Part shown: positions 1 to 6,563 of the stretch, piece after piece
Position numbering within the stretch: position 1 is the first letter of the stretch
How the letters are laid out: every line of letters begins with the position of its first letter
From: an uncultured Collinsella sp.
Lineage (GTDB): Bacteria; Actinomycetota; Coriobacteriia; Coriobacteriales; Coriobacteriaceae
DNA: 12,323 nucleotides
Assembly: GCA_900548495.1 (NCBI GenBank)
Contig: URKT01000063.1
Location: forward strand, 1-12,323
Reading direction: 5' to 3'
Position numbers and translations under genes: made by a program
Notes under the pieces: generated by a model
Seen by the model: only the letters and a program-made list of their open reading frames with translations
Told to the model about the DNA's origin: nothing
The model's database searches: none

Positions 1-39
1 GAATTGCCCCGTCGCGCGAAGCGCACGACGGGGCAATTC
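1..39. terminator. Perfect 14-bp stem-loop at the left edge, probable terminator
   Basis: Bases 1-14 (GAATTGCCCCGTCG) are exactly complementary to 26-39, with an 11-base GC-rich loop that could itself pair over 3 bp. The hairpin lies 62 bp past the thrB stop codon on the minus strand, so it could end the thrB transcript. Any minus-strand T-tract would lie left of the window and cannot be seen. No T-run follows on the plus strand. It could equally be a bidirectional terminator shared with a gene outside the window. Confidence 0.55.
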
Positions 40-101
40 ATGATCGAGGACGTTTTCAGGGGAAGCCCCAAGGGGGCCGGTGAGAGCAATGAGGCAGGGC
101 G

Positions 102-983
102 CTACAGGTATTCGATCTGGGCGCCTTCCGTGTCGCACGTCAGAATGTGCGTGTCGCACTTGGGGAACTGTTCGCGCAGCTTGACCTGTAGGAACTTTGC
201 CACGATGGTGTCGTCAGTCACGGCCATGAGGGTCGAGCCCGAGCCGCTGATCCAGATGGTCTTGGCGCCGCCGTTAAGGCAGGTGTCGCGCACGGCGTTG
301 TAGTCGGGGATGAGGCGGCGGCGATAGGGCTCCTGGATGCGGTCGTCGTTGGCGGCGGCAATCAGGTCAAGGTCGCCGGTCTCCAGGCCGCGCGTCATGC
401 CGGCGATGCGGCCCATTTGCCATACGGCGGTGGAGAGTGGAATCTCCTGCGGCACAACCTTGCGCGCCTCGCTCGTATGCACCTCGTAGGGCGGAATCAC
501 GGTAATAAAACGCAAACGATTGCTCACCTCGTAGCGCAGGCACTGGGGGAGTGAATCGGTCGGCGTAAAGGAGCAGACGGCGCCGCCCAGGATAGCGGGG
601 GCGACGTTATCGGGATGGCCCTCGACCTCGGTGGCAATGCGGACGAGCTCGGCGCGGTCGACAGTGTGGCCTGTCAGTGCGGCGGCGGCCATAATGCCGG
701 CGACGACGCAGGTGGAGCTGGAGCCCAGGCCGCGGGCGACGGGAACGTCAGTCTGAATGTCAATGGCGACGGGGAAGGCCGGCTCGCCCCATGCGGCCAG
801 CGCATCCACAAAGCTCACGTAGACCAGGTTGTTCTCGTTTTGGAATTCCTCGGGGCAGCCCGTGATGGTGAGCTTGTCAGCGCGCTCGAAGGTGAAGTGC
901 GAGTAGAGGCTGACGGCCATGCCGAGGGTATCGTAGCCAATGCCCAAGTTGGCGCTTGTTGCTGGGACGGTGATCTTGATCAT
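102..983 (-). CDS. thrB: Homoserine kinase (GHMP kinase family)
   Basis: It phosphorylates L-homoserine with ATP to O-phosphohomoserine, the substrate of threonine synthase encoded just upstream on the same strand; it acts in the cytoplasm. The 293-residue product has the family's usual length and all GHMP landmarks. These are the N-terminal PATSANLGIGYDTLG (7-21), the glycine/serine-rich ATP loop PVARGLGSSST (81-91), EGHPDNVAP (121-129), and the C-terminal glycine-rich ISGSGSTLMA (245-254). The ATG at 983 is preceded by AGGAGG with a 6-base spacer, so the start is well supported. The gene is 203 bp downstream of thrC but separated from it by a terminator-like hairpin and a long inverted repeat whose proximal arm ends beside this ribosome binding site. 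It may therefore be transcribed or translated independently of thrC. No defects are seen. Confidence 0.95.
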   Translation of the reverse strand: MIKITVPATSANLGIGYDTLGMAVSLYSHFTFERADKLTITGCPEEFQNENNLVYVSFVDALAAWGEPAFPVAIDIQTDVPVARGLGSSSTCVVAGIMAAAALTGHTVDRAELVRIATEVEGHPDNVAPAILGGAVCSFTPTDSLPQCLRYEVSNRLRFITVIPPYEVHTSEARKVVPQEIPLSTAVWQMGRIAGMTRGLETGDLDLIAAANDDRIQEPYRRRLIPDYNAVRDTCLNGGAKTIWISGSGSTLMAVTDDTIVAKFLQVKLREQFPKCDTHILTCDTEGAQIEYL

Positions 984-996
984 GTGAGTCCTCCTG

Positions 997-1108
997 GCGT
1001 GCCTGGCTGTTTAGTTCGCTGCTCGGGCAGTCCTGCGCAAGACGGAAAGCACATTAAGCGCTTTCCTTTGCGTGCGGAACTCGCGACGAACTAAACAGCC
1101 AGGCACGC
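997..1108. repeat. 112-bp nested inverted repeat between thrC and thrB
   Basis: The outer arms, 997-1018 and 1087-1108, are a perfect 22-bp inverted repeat. Inside is a second dyad: GGAAAGC (1044-1050) pairs with GCTTTCC (1060-1066) around a 9-base loop, and CGCAA (1036-1040) pairs with TTGCG (1068-1072). The whole element can fold as one long interrupted hairpin in either strand. On the minus strand its final arm ends one base before the AGGAGG of thrB, so folding could affect thrB translation or mRNA stability. No T-run follows either arm, so it is not a classical terminator. It may be an interspersed extragenic palindrome or a leader structure. The architecture resembles the element at 5410-5539, although the sequences differ. 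Confidence 0.75.
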
Positions 1109-1140
1109 TATGCGCGTTCGTCATCATCCCGGTGGGTGTC

Positions 1141-1174
1141 TGATAAAAGAAGGTGCGCCGGCTTTCGCCGGCGC
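1141..1174 (-). terminator. Intrinsic terminator of thrC
   Basis: GCGCCGGC (1155-1162) pairs perfectly with GCCGGCGC (1167-1174). Read on the minus strand, the 8-bp GC stem is closed by a GAAA loop and followed by the T-rich tail ACCTTCTTTTATCA. It begins 13 bp after the thrC stop codon. Its position implies that thrB, further downstream, needs read-through or its own promoter. Confidence 0.75.
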
Positions 1175-1186
1175 TTAATAAGGGTT

Positions 1187-2704
1187 TTAGTTGGTAGCCA
1201 TCTTTTTTGCTGCGGACTCGACGTAGCTTGCCATCTCATCGACGTCGCAGACGTCTTCGAAACGGACGGGCTTGGATTCGAGTTCGGCGAGCTGGGTCGG
1301 GGCGACCGTGTTGGTGGCCTGCTCGAGTACGCGCATAGCCTCAAAATCGTCCTCGGGAACGTCGAGGCCCAGGGCGTCGCAGCAGGCGCGCGGGAACTTG
1401 TAGGGGCTGGCGGTCGAAAGCAGCACGCGAGCCTTGGCGCCCTCGGCGGGAGCGACCTTTTCATAGACGTGATAGCCGCAAGCGGTGTGCGGGTCGATCA
1501 CGTAGCCGTTGGCGTCCCAGCAACTCTTGATGGCAGCGCGGACCTCGTCCTCGCTGGCCCAGCCGCAGCCAAAGACGCTCTGAATCTTGGCCAGCAGCTC
1601 GGCGGGCACCTCGTAGCGACCAGTCTGTGCCAGCTGCTCCATAAGGCCGGCAACGAGCTCGCAGTCGCCGTCGGACAGGAAGTAGAGCATGCGCTCGAGG
1701 TTGGAGCTGATGAGGATGTCCATCGACGGCGAGATGGTCGTGAAGAACGGGCGGTTACGGTCGTATACGCCGGTGGTCAGGAAGTCAGCCAGCACGTTGT
1801 TCTTGTCGCTCGCGACGATGAGCTTGGCGACGGGCAGACCCATACGCTTGGCATAGTAGCCGGCCAAGATATCGCCAAAGTTGCCGGTCGGTACGCAGAA
1901 CTCCACGGCGTCGCCAGCCTCGATAGCGCCGGCGCGCAGTAACTGCGCATAGGCGGCAAAGTAGTAGACGACCTGCGGTACCAGACGGCCGACATTGATG
2001 GAGTTGGCGCTCGAAAGCACCGTGCCGGCGGCCTCCAGGCGCTCGGCAAGCTCCTTATCGGCAAAGATACGCTTGACGGCACTCTGGGCGTCGTCAAAGT
2101 TGCCGCGGATTCCGCAGACGGCGACGTTGCTGCCCTCCTGCGTGGACATCTGCAGGTTCTGGACGCGGCTGACCTTGCCCTCGGGATAAAAGACGGTGAT
2201 GCCCGTGCCCGGAGCGTCGGCAAAACCGGCGAGCGCGGCCTTGCCGGTGTCGCCTGACGTGGCGGTGACGATCATGATGCGCTCGGCGCCGCCGTCCTTG
2301 GCGGAAGTGCGGGCCATGAGGCGGGGGAGCATCTGTAGGGCGACGTCCTTGAAGGCGCTTGTGGGGCCGCCAAAGAGCTCCATCACATAGGCCTGAGGGG
2401 CGTCAGCACCCGGCGCTGCGTCGAGTTTGACGAGCGGCGTAACCTCTTCACTCGCGAACGTGCCGCGGTATGCCTCGTCGACACACGCCGAAATTTCTTC
2501 GGCCGTGTAATCATTCAGTAACATTCCCAACACATCTTGAGCGATTTCAAAGTACGATTTATCTGCAAGCGAGCTGATATCGACCTGCTGGGTGCCAAGC
2601 TCGTCCGAGACAAACAAACCCCCGTCGGGAGCGATGCCGGTGCGGATTGCCACCTTACTTGAGCACGATAAAGTGCGTCCTCGTGTACTATGATAAGTTC
2701 CCAT
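1187..2704 (-). CDS. thrC: Threonine synthase (PLP-dependent)
   Basis: It converts O-phosphohomoserine to L-threonine and phosphate, the last step of the threonine pathway, in the cytoplasm. From the chosen start the protein has 505 residues, fitting the long form of threonine synthase. An N-terminal segment (about 1-95, with GIAPDGGLFVSDEL) precedes the fold-type II PLP core. The Schiff-base lysine is K119 in GGPTSAFKD (112-120). TATSGDTGKAAL (148-159), SSANSIN (231-237) and the phosphate-cup loop VPTGNFGD (271-278) also match the family. The ATG at 2704 has GAGGAG nine bases upstream. An in-frame ATG at 2749 lacks a ribosome binding site and is not preferred. The gene is divergent from lysC across 104 bp and is followed by a terminator hairpin and thrB. 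Confidence 0.95.
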   Translation of the reverse strand: MGTYHSTRGRTLSCSSKVAIRTGIAPDGGLFVSDELGTQQVDISSLADKSYFEIAQDVLGMLLNDYTAEEISACVDEAYRGTFASEEVTPLVKLDAAPGADAPQAYVMELFGGPTSAFKDVALQMLPRLMARTSAKDGGAERIMIVTATSGDTGKAALAGFADAPGTGITVFYPEGKVSRVQNLQMSTQEGSNVAVCGIRGNFDDAQSAVKRIFADKELAERLEAAGTVLSSANSINVGRLVPQVVYYFAAYAQLLRAGAIEAGDAVEFCVPTGNFGDILAGYYAKRMGLPVAKLIVASDKNNVLADFLTTGVYDRNRPFFTTISPSMDILISSNLERMLYFLSDGDCELVAGLMEQLAQTGRYEVPAELLAKIQSVFGCGWASEDEVRAAIKSCWDANGYVIDPHTACGYHVYEKVAPAEGAKARVLLSTASPYKFPRACCDALGLDVPEDDFEAMRVLEQATNTVAPTQLAELESKPVRFEDVCDVDEMASYVESAAKKMATN

Positions 2705-2808
2705 ATAACACTGCTCCTCGGATGCCTTGGTCCCAATCGGTGAAACCATGGTATCAGAGCGTGCAAAATAGGTTCGCAGAGGCTTTTTAGAAAGGTAACC
2801 TCCAGCCC
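2705..2808. promoter_or_regulatory. Divergent thrC/lysC start region
   Basis: All 104 bp between the divergent thrC and lysC start codons must hold the promoters of both arms unless they lie inside the genes. For lysC a plausible but weak pair is TTGGTC (2727-2732), a 16-bp spacer and TGGTAT (2749-2754). No convincing -35/-10 pair was found for thrC. lysC has only a weak ribosome binding site (AAAGG about 13 bases before the ATG). The leader is too short for a long riboswitch or T-box, so lysine/threonine-responsive RNA control is not evident here. Confidence 0.4.
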
Positions 2809-4197
2809 ATGATTAAGATTGCCAAGTTTGGCGGCTCGTCGGTCGCCGACGCCGAACACTTCAAGAAGATCAAGGCCATCGTCGATGCCGACCCGGCTCG
2901 CCGTTTTGTGGTGGTTTCCGCCTGCGGTCGCCGTTTTAAGGGTGACACCAAGGTGACCGACCTGCTCTATCTGGTCAATGCGCACGTTAAGTACCACGTG
3001 TCGTGTGAGGAACTGCTTGAGGACATTGGCCAGCGCTATTTTGATATCGCTGACGAGCTGGAGCTCACCTATCCCATCCGTGAGGAGTTCGCGGCCTTTG
3101 CCGAGCGCGCCCGCTCGGGCGGCTACTCCACCGAGGAACTTGTGAGCCGCGGCGAGTACTTCACCGCTCGCCTGATGGCCGAGTACCTGGACCTGCCGTT
3201 CCTGGACGCCGCGACGGTTGTGGCGTTCCATCACGACGGTACGCTCAGCATGAATCGCACCTCCGAGCTGGTGCAGGAGTACGGTCAGCAGGGCGGCTTT
3301 GTTATGCCCGGTTTCTACGGCGCGACGCGTGAGGGCCAGATTAAGCTGCTCGACCGTGGCGGCGGCGATATTTCCGGCTCGATTCTGGCCAAGTGCCTGG
3401 GCGCCGATCTGTACGAGAACTGGACCGACGTCTCGGGCTTCTATTCTGCTGATCCGCGTATTGTTCCCGAGGCTCAACCCATTGCGCGCGTTACCTACGA
3501 GGAGCTGCGCGAGCTTTCGTACATGGGCGCAAGTGTCCTGCACGAGGAGGCCGTGTTCCCCGTGCGCGAGGCAGGCATTCCGCTGGTCATCAAGAACACC
3601 AATGCGCCGCAGGACCCCGGCACCATCATTAGCGAGACAGCTGATGAGGGCGAGGCGGAGCCCATCATTACCGGCGTGACCGGCAAGCGCGGCTTTGTCG
3701 CCATCAACGTCGCCCGCGACCGCACCAAGCCTCGCGTCGGCTTTATGCGCCGCGCACTTTCGGTCTTCGAGCGCTATGACGTTTCCGTCGAGCACATGCC
3801 CACCGGTGTCGACCGCTTTGGCGCCGTGGTGCAGGAGAAGGATGTGCACGATTCGCTGTACTCGCTTGTGGGCGACATTCAACAGGAGGTAGAGCCGCTC
3901 GAGATCGAGGTTGTCGAGGGCCTGGCGCTCATCGCTACCGTCGGCCGTAACCTGCGCGGCCGCGCAGGTATCTCGGGCCATCTGTTTGGTATGCTTGGCC
4001 AGGCCGGCGTGAGTGTGCGCATGATCTCGCAGAGCTGTGACGAGATCAACATCATTATCGGTGTCGAGGAGAAGGACTTTGATCTGGCGATTCAGACCAT
4101 TTACCGTGCCTTTTCCGACGAAAACGGCATTGTGAAGGTCTCCGACCTGGAGGTCCCCGCACCGGTCGATCCCGCCCTGGCCGCGCTCCGCAAGTAG
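2809..4197 (+). CDS. lysC: Aspartate kinase with C-terminal ACT domains
   Basis: It phosphorylates L-aspartate with ATP to aspartyl-4-phosphate, the entry step to lysine, threonine and methionine (and diaminopimelate for the wall). The 462-residue protein starts with the kinase signature KFGGSSV (6-12), has the mid-domain LVSRGEYFTARLMAEYL (111-127), and carries the nucleotide-binding DRGGGDISGS (182-191), where many family members have GRGGSD. About 290-445 form two ACT-type regulatory modules, the second beginning near IATVGRNLRGRAGISG (375-390). Such modules bind lysine and/or threonine for feedback inhibition; which effector applies here cannot be read from the sequence. It is a stand-alone kinase, not fused to homoserine dehydrogenase. 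It is divergent from thrC and followed by a terminator-like hairpin, then asd. Confidence 0.95.
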   Translation: MIKIAKFGGSSVADAEHFKKIKAIVDADPARRFVVVSACGRRFKGDTKVTDLLYLVNAHVKYHVSCEELLEDIGQRYFDIADELELTYPIREEFAAFAERARSGGYSTEELVSRGEYFTARLMAEYLDLPFLDAATVVAFHHDGTLSMNRTSELVQEYGQQGGFVMPGFYGATREGQIKLLDRGGGDISGSILAKCLGADLYENWTDVSGFYSADPRIVPEAQPIARVTYEELRELSYMGASVLHEEAVFPVREAGIPLVIKNTNAPQDPGTIISETADEGEAEPIITGVTGKRGFVAINVARDRTKPRVGFMRRALSVFERYDVSVEHMPTGVDRFGAVVQEKDVHDSLYSLVGDIQQEVEPLEIEVVEGLALIATVGRNLRGRAGISGHLFGMLGQAGVSVRMISQSCDEINIIIGVEEKDFDLAIQTIYRAFSDENGIVKVSDLEVPAPVDPALAALRK

Positions 4198-4213
4198 CTG
4201 CCGTCCCGGTGCA

Positions 4214-4235
4214 TTTTTGGGACAAGTGCCAAAAA
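4214..4235. repeat. Small A/T-armed stem-loop downstream of lysC
   Basis: TTTTTGG (4214-4220) and CCAAAAA (4229-4235) form a 7-bp inverted repeat around GACAAGTG, 17 bp after the lysC stop. The arms resemble the CCAAAA/TTTTGG arms of the hairpin after the exporter operon at 11647-11682, so both may belong to one family of gene-end palindromes. It is a weak stem and its role is unclear. Confidence 0.4.
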
Positions 4236-4248
4236 TCTACGGCGGGGC

Positions 4249-4270
4249 GTTTCGTTTCGGTTTCGTTTCG
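4249..4270 (+). repeat. Exact 11-bp tandem duplication
   Basis: GTTTCGTTTCG occurs twice in direct succession (4249-4259 and 4260-4270), immediately before the lysC terminator hairpin. Each copy contains TTTCG twice. It looks like simple replication-slippage repetition in the lysC-asd spacer, and no function is evident. Confidence 0.6.
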
Positions 4271-4303
4271 ACGGGGCGGGTTTCGTGCCCGCCCCGTTCT
4301 TGT
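4271..4303 (+). terminator. Probable lysC terminator
   Basis: ACGGGGCGGG (4271-4280) is exactly complementary to CCCGCCCCGT (4288-4297) around a 7-base loop, followed by TCTTGT. The 10-bp GC-rich stem is strong but the T-tail is short, so termination may be partial, leaving some lysC-asd co-transcription. The remaining spacer to the asd ATG has a possible -10 (TATACA, 4302-4307) without a good -35. Confidence 0.6.
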
Positions 4304-4371
4304 ATACACTGGCAACAATAATCGGCCTGCTCGGCGTGCGGGCAAAAGCCAAAACCTTTAAAGGGGGAAGC

Positions 4372-5397
4372 ATGAAACAGTACACGGTTGCTATTTTGGG
4401 CGCGACGGGAGCCGTGGGCACCCAGATGCTCGAGTGCCTCAACGAGCAGGAGTTCCCGGTCAGCAAGCTCAAGCTGTTGGCAAGTGCACGCTCCGCGGGC
4501 AAGACCGTCGAGTTCCGTGGCGAGCAGATCGTGATTGAAGAGGCTTGCCCCGAGGCCTTTGAGGGCTGCGATATTGTGCTTGGCGCCGCCGGCGACGATA
4601 TCGCGAAGGAGCTGCTGCCCGAGGCCGTCAAGCGCGGCGCCGTCGTGGTCGACAACAGCCACGCCTTCCGCATGGATCCCGAGGTGCCGCTGGTCGTGCC
4701 CGAGATCAATGCCGACGACATCAAGTGGCATCACGGCCTTATCGCCAACCCCAACTGCGCGACCATTATCGGCCTGGTTCCCACCTGGCCGCTGCACCAG
4801 CTTGCCGGCGTGAAGCGTATGATCGTGTCCACGTATCAGGCAGCTTCGGGCGCTGGCGCGCCCGGTATGGCCGAGCTCGAGGCTCAGCTGGCCGCCCTGG
4901 GCCGTGGCGAGGAGATTCCCGAGCCGCGCGCGTTTGCCGCCCAGCTGGCGAGCAACCTGATTCCGCAGATTGGCGGCGTCAAGGAGGAGGGCTTTACCTC
5001 CGAGGAGATGAAGCTGCAAAACGAGGGCCGTAAGATCATGCACCTGCCCGAGCTGCGCGTGAACTGCACCTGCGTGCGCGTGCCTGTGCTGCGCTCGCAC
5101 TCCGAGAGCATTACGCTCGAGTTTGAGCGCGACATCACGGTGGAAGAGGCCCGTGCTGCGCTGGCTGCCGCTCCGGGCGTGAAGCTGGTTGACGACATGA
5201 GCGCCGAGGATGCGCACGATCGCTTCCCCATGCCGATGGATACGTCCGACCAAGACCTGATCTGGGTCGGTCGCGTGCGTCGCGACATCTCGAACCCCGA
5301 GGCCACGCGCGGTATTACCTTCTGGTGCTGCGGCGACCAAATCCGTAAGGGCGCGGCAACCAACGCCGTCCAGATCGCTAAGCTGCTCTGCGAGTAG
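4372..5397 (+). CDS. asd: Aspartate-semialdehyde dehydrogenase
   Basis: It reduces aspartyl-4-phosphate, the product of the upstream lysC, with NADPH to L-aspartate-4-semialdehyde. This is the branch point for lysine/diaminopimelate and homoserine. The 341-residue protein has the Rossmann loop GATGAVG (10-16), the active-site cysteine C129 in ANPNCAT (125-131), STYQAASGAG (153-162) with substrate-binding Q156, and VRVPVLRSHSE (235-245) with the catalytic-type H243. The length fits the family. The ATG at 4372 is chosen because AAAGGGGGAAG sits just upstream. The reading frame stays open to 4285, but that extension has no ribosome binding site and no family similarity. The gene is 174 bp after lysC, behind a terminator-like hairpin, and is followed by a large palindromic element. 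Confidence 0.96.
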   Translation: MKQYTVAILGATGAVGTQMLECLNEQEFPVSKLKLLASARSAGKTVEFRGEQIVIEEACPEAFEGCDIVLGAAGDDIAKELLPEAVKRGAVVVDNSHAFRMDPEVPLVVPEINADDIKWHHGLIANPNCATIIGLVPTWPLHQLAGVKRMIVSTYQAASGAGAPGMAELEAQLAALGRGEEIPEPRAFAAQLASNLIPQIGGVKEEGFTSEEMKLQNEGRKIMHLPELRVNCTCVRVPVLRSHSESITLEFERDITVEEARAALAAAPGVKLVDDMSAEDAHDRFPMPMDTSDQDLIWVGRVRRDISNPEATRGITFWCCGDQIRKGAATNAVQIAKLLCE

Positions 5398-5409
5398 TGT
5401 GACCTGTCC

Positions 5410-5539
5410 GGCGGGGGCCGGGCTCAGTTTTCAGAACGTCCTCGACCATGTGTGGCGCCTTGTCCTGCTCCTTCGGAGCCGCGGACAAGGCGCCACACTG
5501 GTCTGCGGAGTGTTCTGAAAACTGAGCCCGGCCCCCGCC
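5410..5539. repeat. 130-bp two-tier inverted repeat downstream of asd
   Basis: The outer arms 5410-5437 and 5512-5539 are a perfect 28-bp inverted repeat. Inner arms 5450-5465 and 5483-5498 are a perfect 16-bp inverted repeat, extended by GACCA/TGGTC (5444-5448/5499-5503) across one unpaired base. The centre closes with GCTCC-TTC-GGAGC (5467-5479). The element is thus an inverted duplication of a ~57-bp unit with only a few differences between halves. It starts 13 bp after the asd stop. No T-run follows, so it is not a canonical terminator, though such a hairpin could protect the asd mRNA 3' end or stop transcription. A miniature mobile palindrome is an alternative. High arm identity suggests recent origin or gene conversion. 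Confidence 0.85.
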
Positions 5540-5747
5540 TGCGGTGACGCTGCTGCAAGCGGCCTGCGATGGGGTCGTTGTTGGTTGAGACCGCTGGGCT
5601 GATGTGGGGGCGCGTGGCTGTTGCGGGCCCTGGTCCCGGCGGCGGCCTCGGCGCTGCGCGCCTGCTGCCTTGGGTGACTTTGGGGTCGATTGGGGTTGTC
5701 TGCACAATTCGCGGTATTATGTTGCGGAGTTTTGAAAGGAGCCGCTG
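5540..5747 (+). promoter_or_regulatory. Non-coding stretch with likely ogt promoter
   Basis: Together with the palindrome before it this forms a 350-bp gap without a credible gene. Open frames crossing it have no ribosome binding site or recognisable product. Near its end TATTAT (5715-5720) is a good -10 lying 33 bp before the ogt start codon. The best upstream partner is only TTGGGG with a 19-bp spacer, so the -35 is poor. AAAGGAG (5735-5741) is the ogt ribosome binding site. Nothing else stands out. Confidence 0.4.
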
Positions 5748-6326
5748 GTGGTCACGACGACGTTTGCTTCGCCTTTGGGCGAAATCTTGCTTGCCGCTGA
5801 TGGCCGCGGTCTGACGGGGCTTTGGTTTGAGGGACAGGAGCATTTTGGCTCCACGCTTCTCAAAGAAGATCCTGAACATGTTGAAGGCGCCGATGCAGTT
5901 TCTGGTGCTGGCGGCATGTCGTCGGTGAGTCCTGCAAATGGTGCGGCTTCTTCGGTGCTTGAGCGTTCGTGGGCTTGGCTGAATGCTTATTTTGCAGGGC
6001 AGGAACCTCGGTTTACGCCGCCGTTGCATTTGATTGGCACGGCGTTTCAGCGTGAGGTTTGGTTTGAGCTGCTTTCTATCCCGCGTGGCGAGGTCGCTAC
6101 GTATGGTGAGATCGCCCAGCGTGTTGCGGCTCGACATCGTGTGCCGGGAAATGAGACACCCGTTGTGTCTCCCCGTGCCGTGGGGGCCGCGGTCGCTCGC
6201 AACCCTGTTTCGATTATTGTGCCATGCCATCGCGTGGTGGCGGCCGACGGCTCGCTTAACGGATATGCCGGCGGGCTTGATCGCAAGGAGTGGCTGCTTC
6301 GGCTTGAGGGCGCGTACGAGGAGTAA
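5748..6326 (+). CDS. ogt: Methylated-DNA--protein-cysteine S-methyltransferase
   Basis: It repairs O6-alkylguanine and O4-alkylthymine in DNA by irreversible transfer of the alkyl group to its own cysteine. In the 192-residue product the acceptor is C160 in IVPCHRV (157-163). The DNA-binding helix region GTAFQREVWFELLSIPRGEVATYGEIA (97-123) and RAVGAAVARNP (143-153) are typical. The start is a GTG at 5748 with AAAGGAG and a 6-base spacer. Two stretches make it longer than many Ogt proteins: a Ser/Gly/Ala-rich segment at about 48-70 between the N-terminal domain and the helical part, and an insert at about 129-142 (RHRVPGNETPVVSP) before RAVG. The key residues are intact, so it should be functional. 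It appears monocistronic and is followed by hairpin tandem repeats. T-rich wobble positions make its base use less GC-biased than asd. Confidence 0.93.
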   Translation: MVTTTFASPLGEILLAADGRGLTGLWFEGQEHFGSTLLKEDPEHVEGADAVSGAGGMSSVSPANGAASSVLERSWAWLNAYFAGQEPRFTPPLHLIGTAFQREVWFELLSIPRGEVATYGEIAQRVAARHRVPGNETPVVSPRAVGAAVARNPVSIIVPCHRVVAADGSLNGYAGGLDRKEWLLRLEGAYEE

Positions 6327-6366
6327 CACTCGAGCGCTTTGCATAGCCAAGATGCCGTGAAAGAAC

Positions 6367-6506
6367 GGGACATGCTTTCCGAATGGAGGCTCAGACGGAA
6401 ACTACGTCCCGGAATTCCGTTTTAAAGCGGGATGCGCTTTCCGAATGGCGTTCCAAGCGGAAACCGTGTCCCGGAATACAGCCTCAGAGTGGGACGCCGT
6501 TTCCGG
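6367..6506. repeat. 62-bp tandem repeat, 2.3 copies, each a hairpin
   Basis: GGGA-N6-TTTCCG-type starts recur at 6367, 6429 and 6491, exactly 62 bp apart. Each full unit holds an internal dyad: GGGAC...TTTCCG (6367-6381) pairs with CGGAAA...GTCCC (6396-6410), and the same arms occur at 6429-6443 and 6458-6472. Both arms are separated by 14-base loops that begin AATGG. GTCCCGGAAT follows the first unit's stem and TCCCGGAAT the second. The third copy keeps only its left arm (6491-6506) before the sequence changes. The array fills the spacer between ogt and the ClC remnant. It could act as a run of weak terminators or mRNA stabilisers, or be a propagating palindrome. No protein is encoded here. 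Confidence 0.8.
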
Positions 6507-6526
6507 TTGAGACCGCCTGCCTGGAC

Positions 6527-6563
6527 ATCGATCTACGCCCGCTCCTGCAGGGCGTAGATCGAT
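6527..6563 (-). terminator. 14-bp stem-loop spanning the ClC remnant's stop codon
   Basis: ATCGATCTACGCCC (6527-6540) is exactly complementary to 6550-6563 with a 9-base loop. On the minus strand the stem includes the last codons and the TAG stop (6533-6535) of the chloride-channel remnant, so coding sequence doubles as the left arm. There is no T-run afterwards, so termination efficiency is uncertain. It looks like the original gene-end hairpin of the lost channel gene. Confidence 0.55.

Noticed and set aside
61..80. Short GCCCC/GGGGC hairpin after thrB
   Set aside because: The stem is only 5 bp with a 3-base loop and no T-tract; the 14-bp hairpin at 1-39 is a better gene-end structure.
2705..2808. 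Lysine riboswitch or T-box controlling lysC or thrC
   Set aside because: The divergent spacer is only 104 bp shared by two genes; no T-box sequence or lysine-riboswitch core could be recognised.
2515..3981. 488-codon minus-strand open frame opposite lysC
   Set aside because: It is fully antisense to a clear lysC and overlaps the thrC 5' end. It has no ribosome binding site and a composition expected from the complement of GC-rich codons.
4237..5340. 367-codon minus-strand open frame opposite asd
   Set aside because: It is a shadow of asd; the product is His/Leu/Gly-rich with no family pattern and no start signal.
5424..6350. 308-codon minus-strand open frame across the palindrome and ogt
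   Set aside because: It covers the inverted repeat and the antisense of ogt. The product is an arginine-rich low-complexity sequence without a ribosome binding site.
6367..6506. CRISPR array
   Set aside because: The repeats are contiguous 62-bp units with diverged interiors, only 2.3 copies, no uniform unique spacers and no cas genes.
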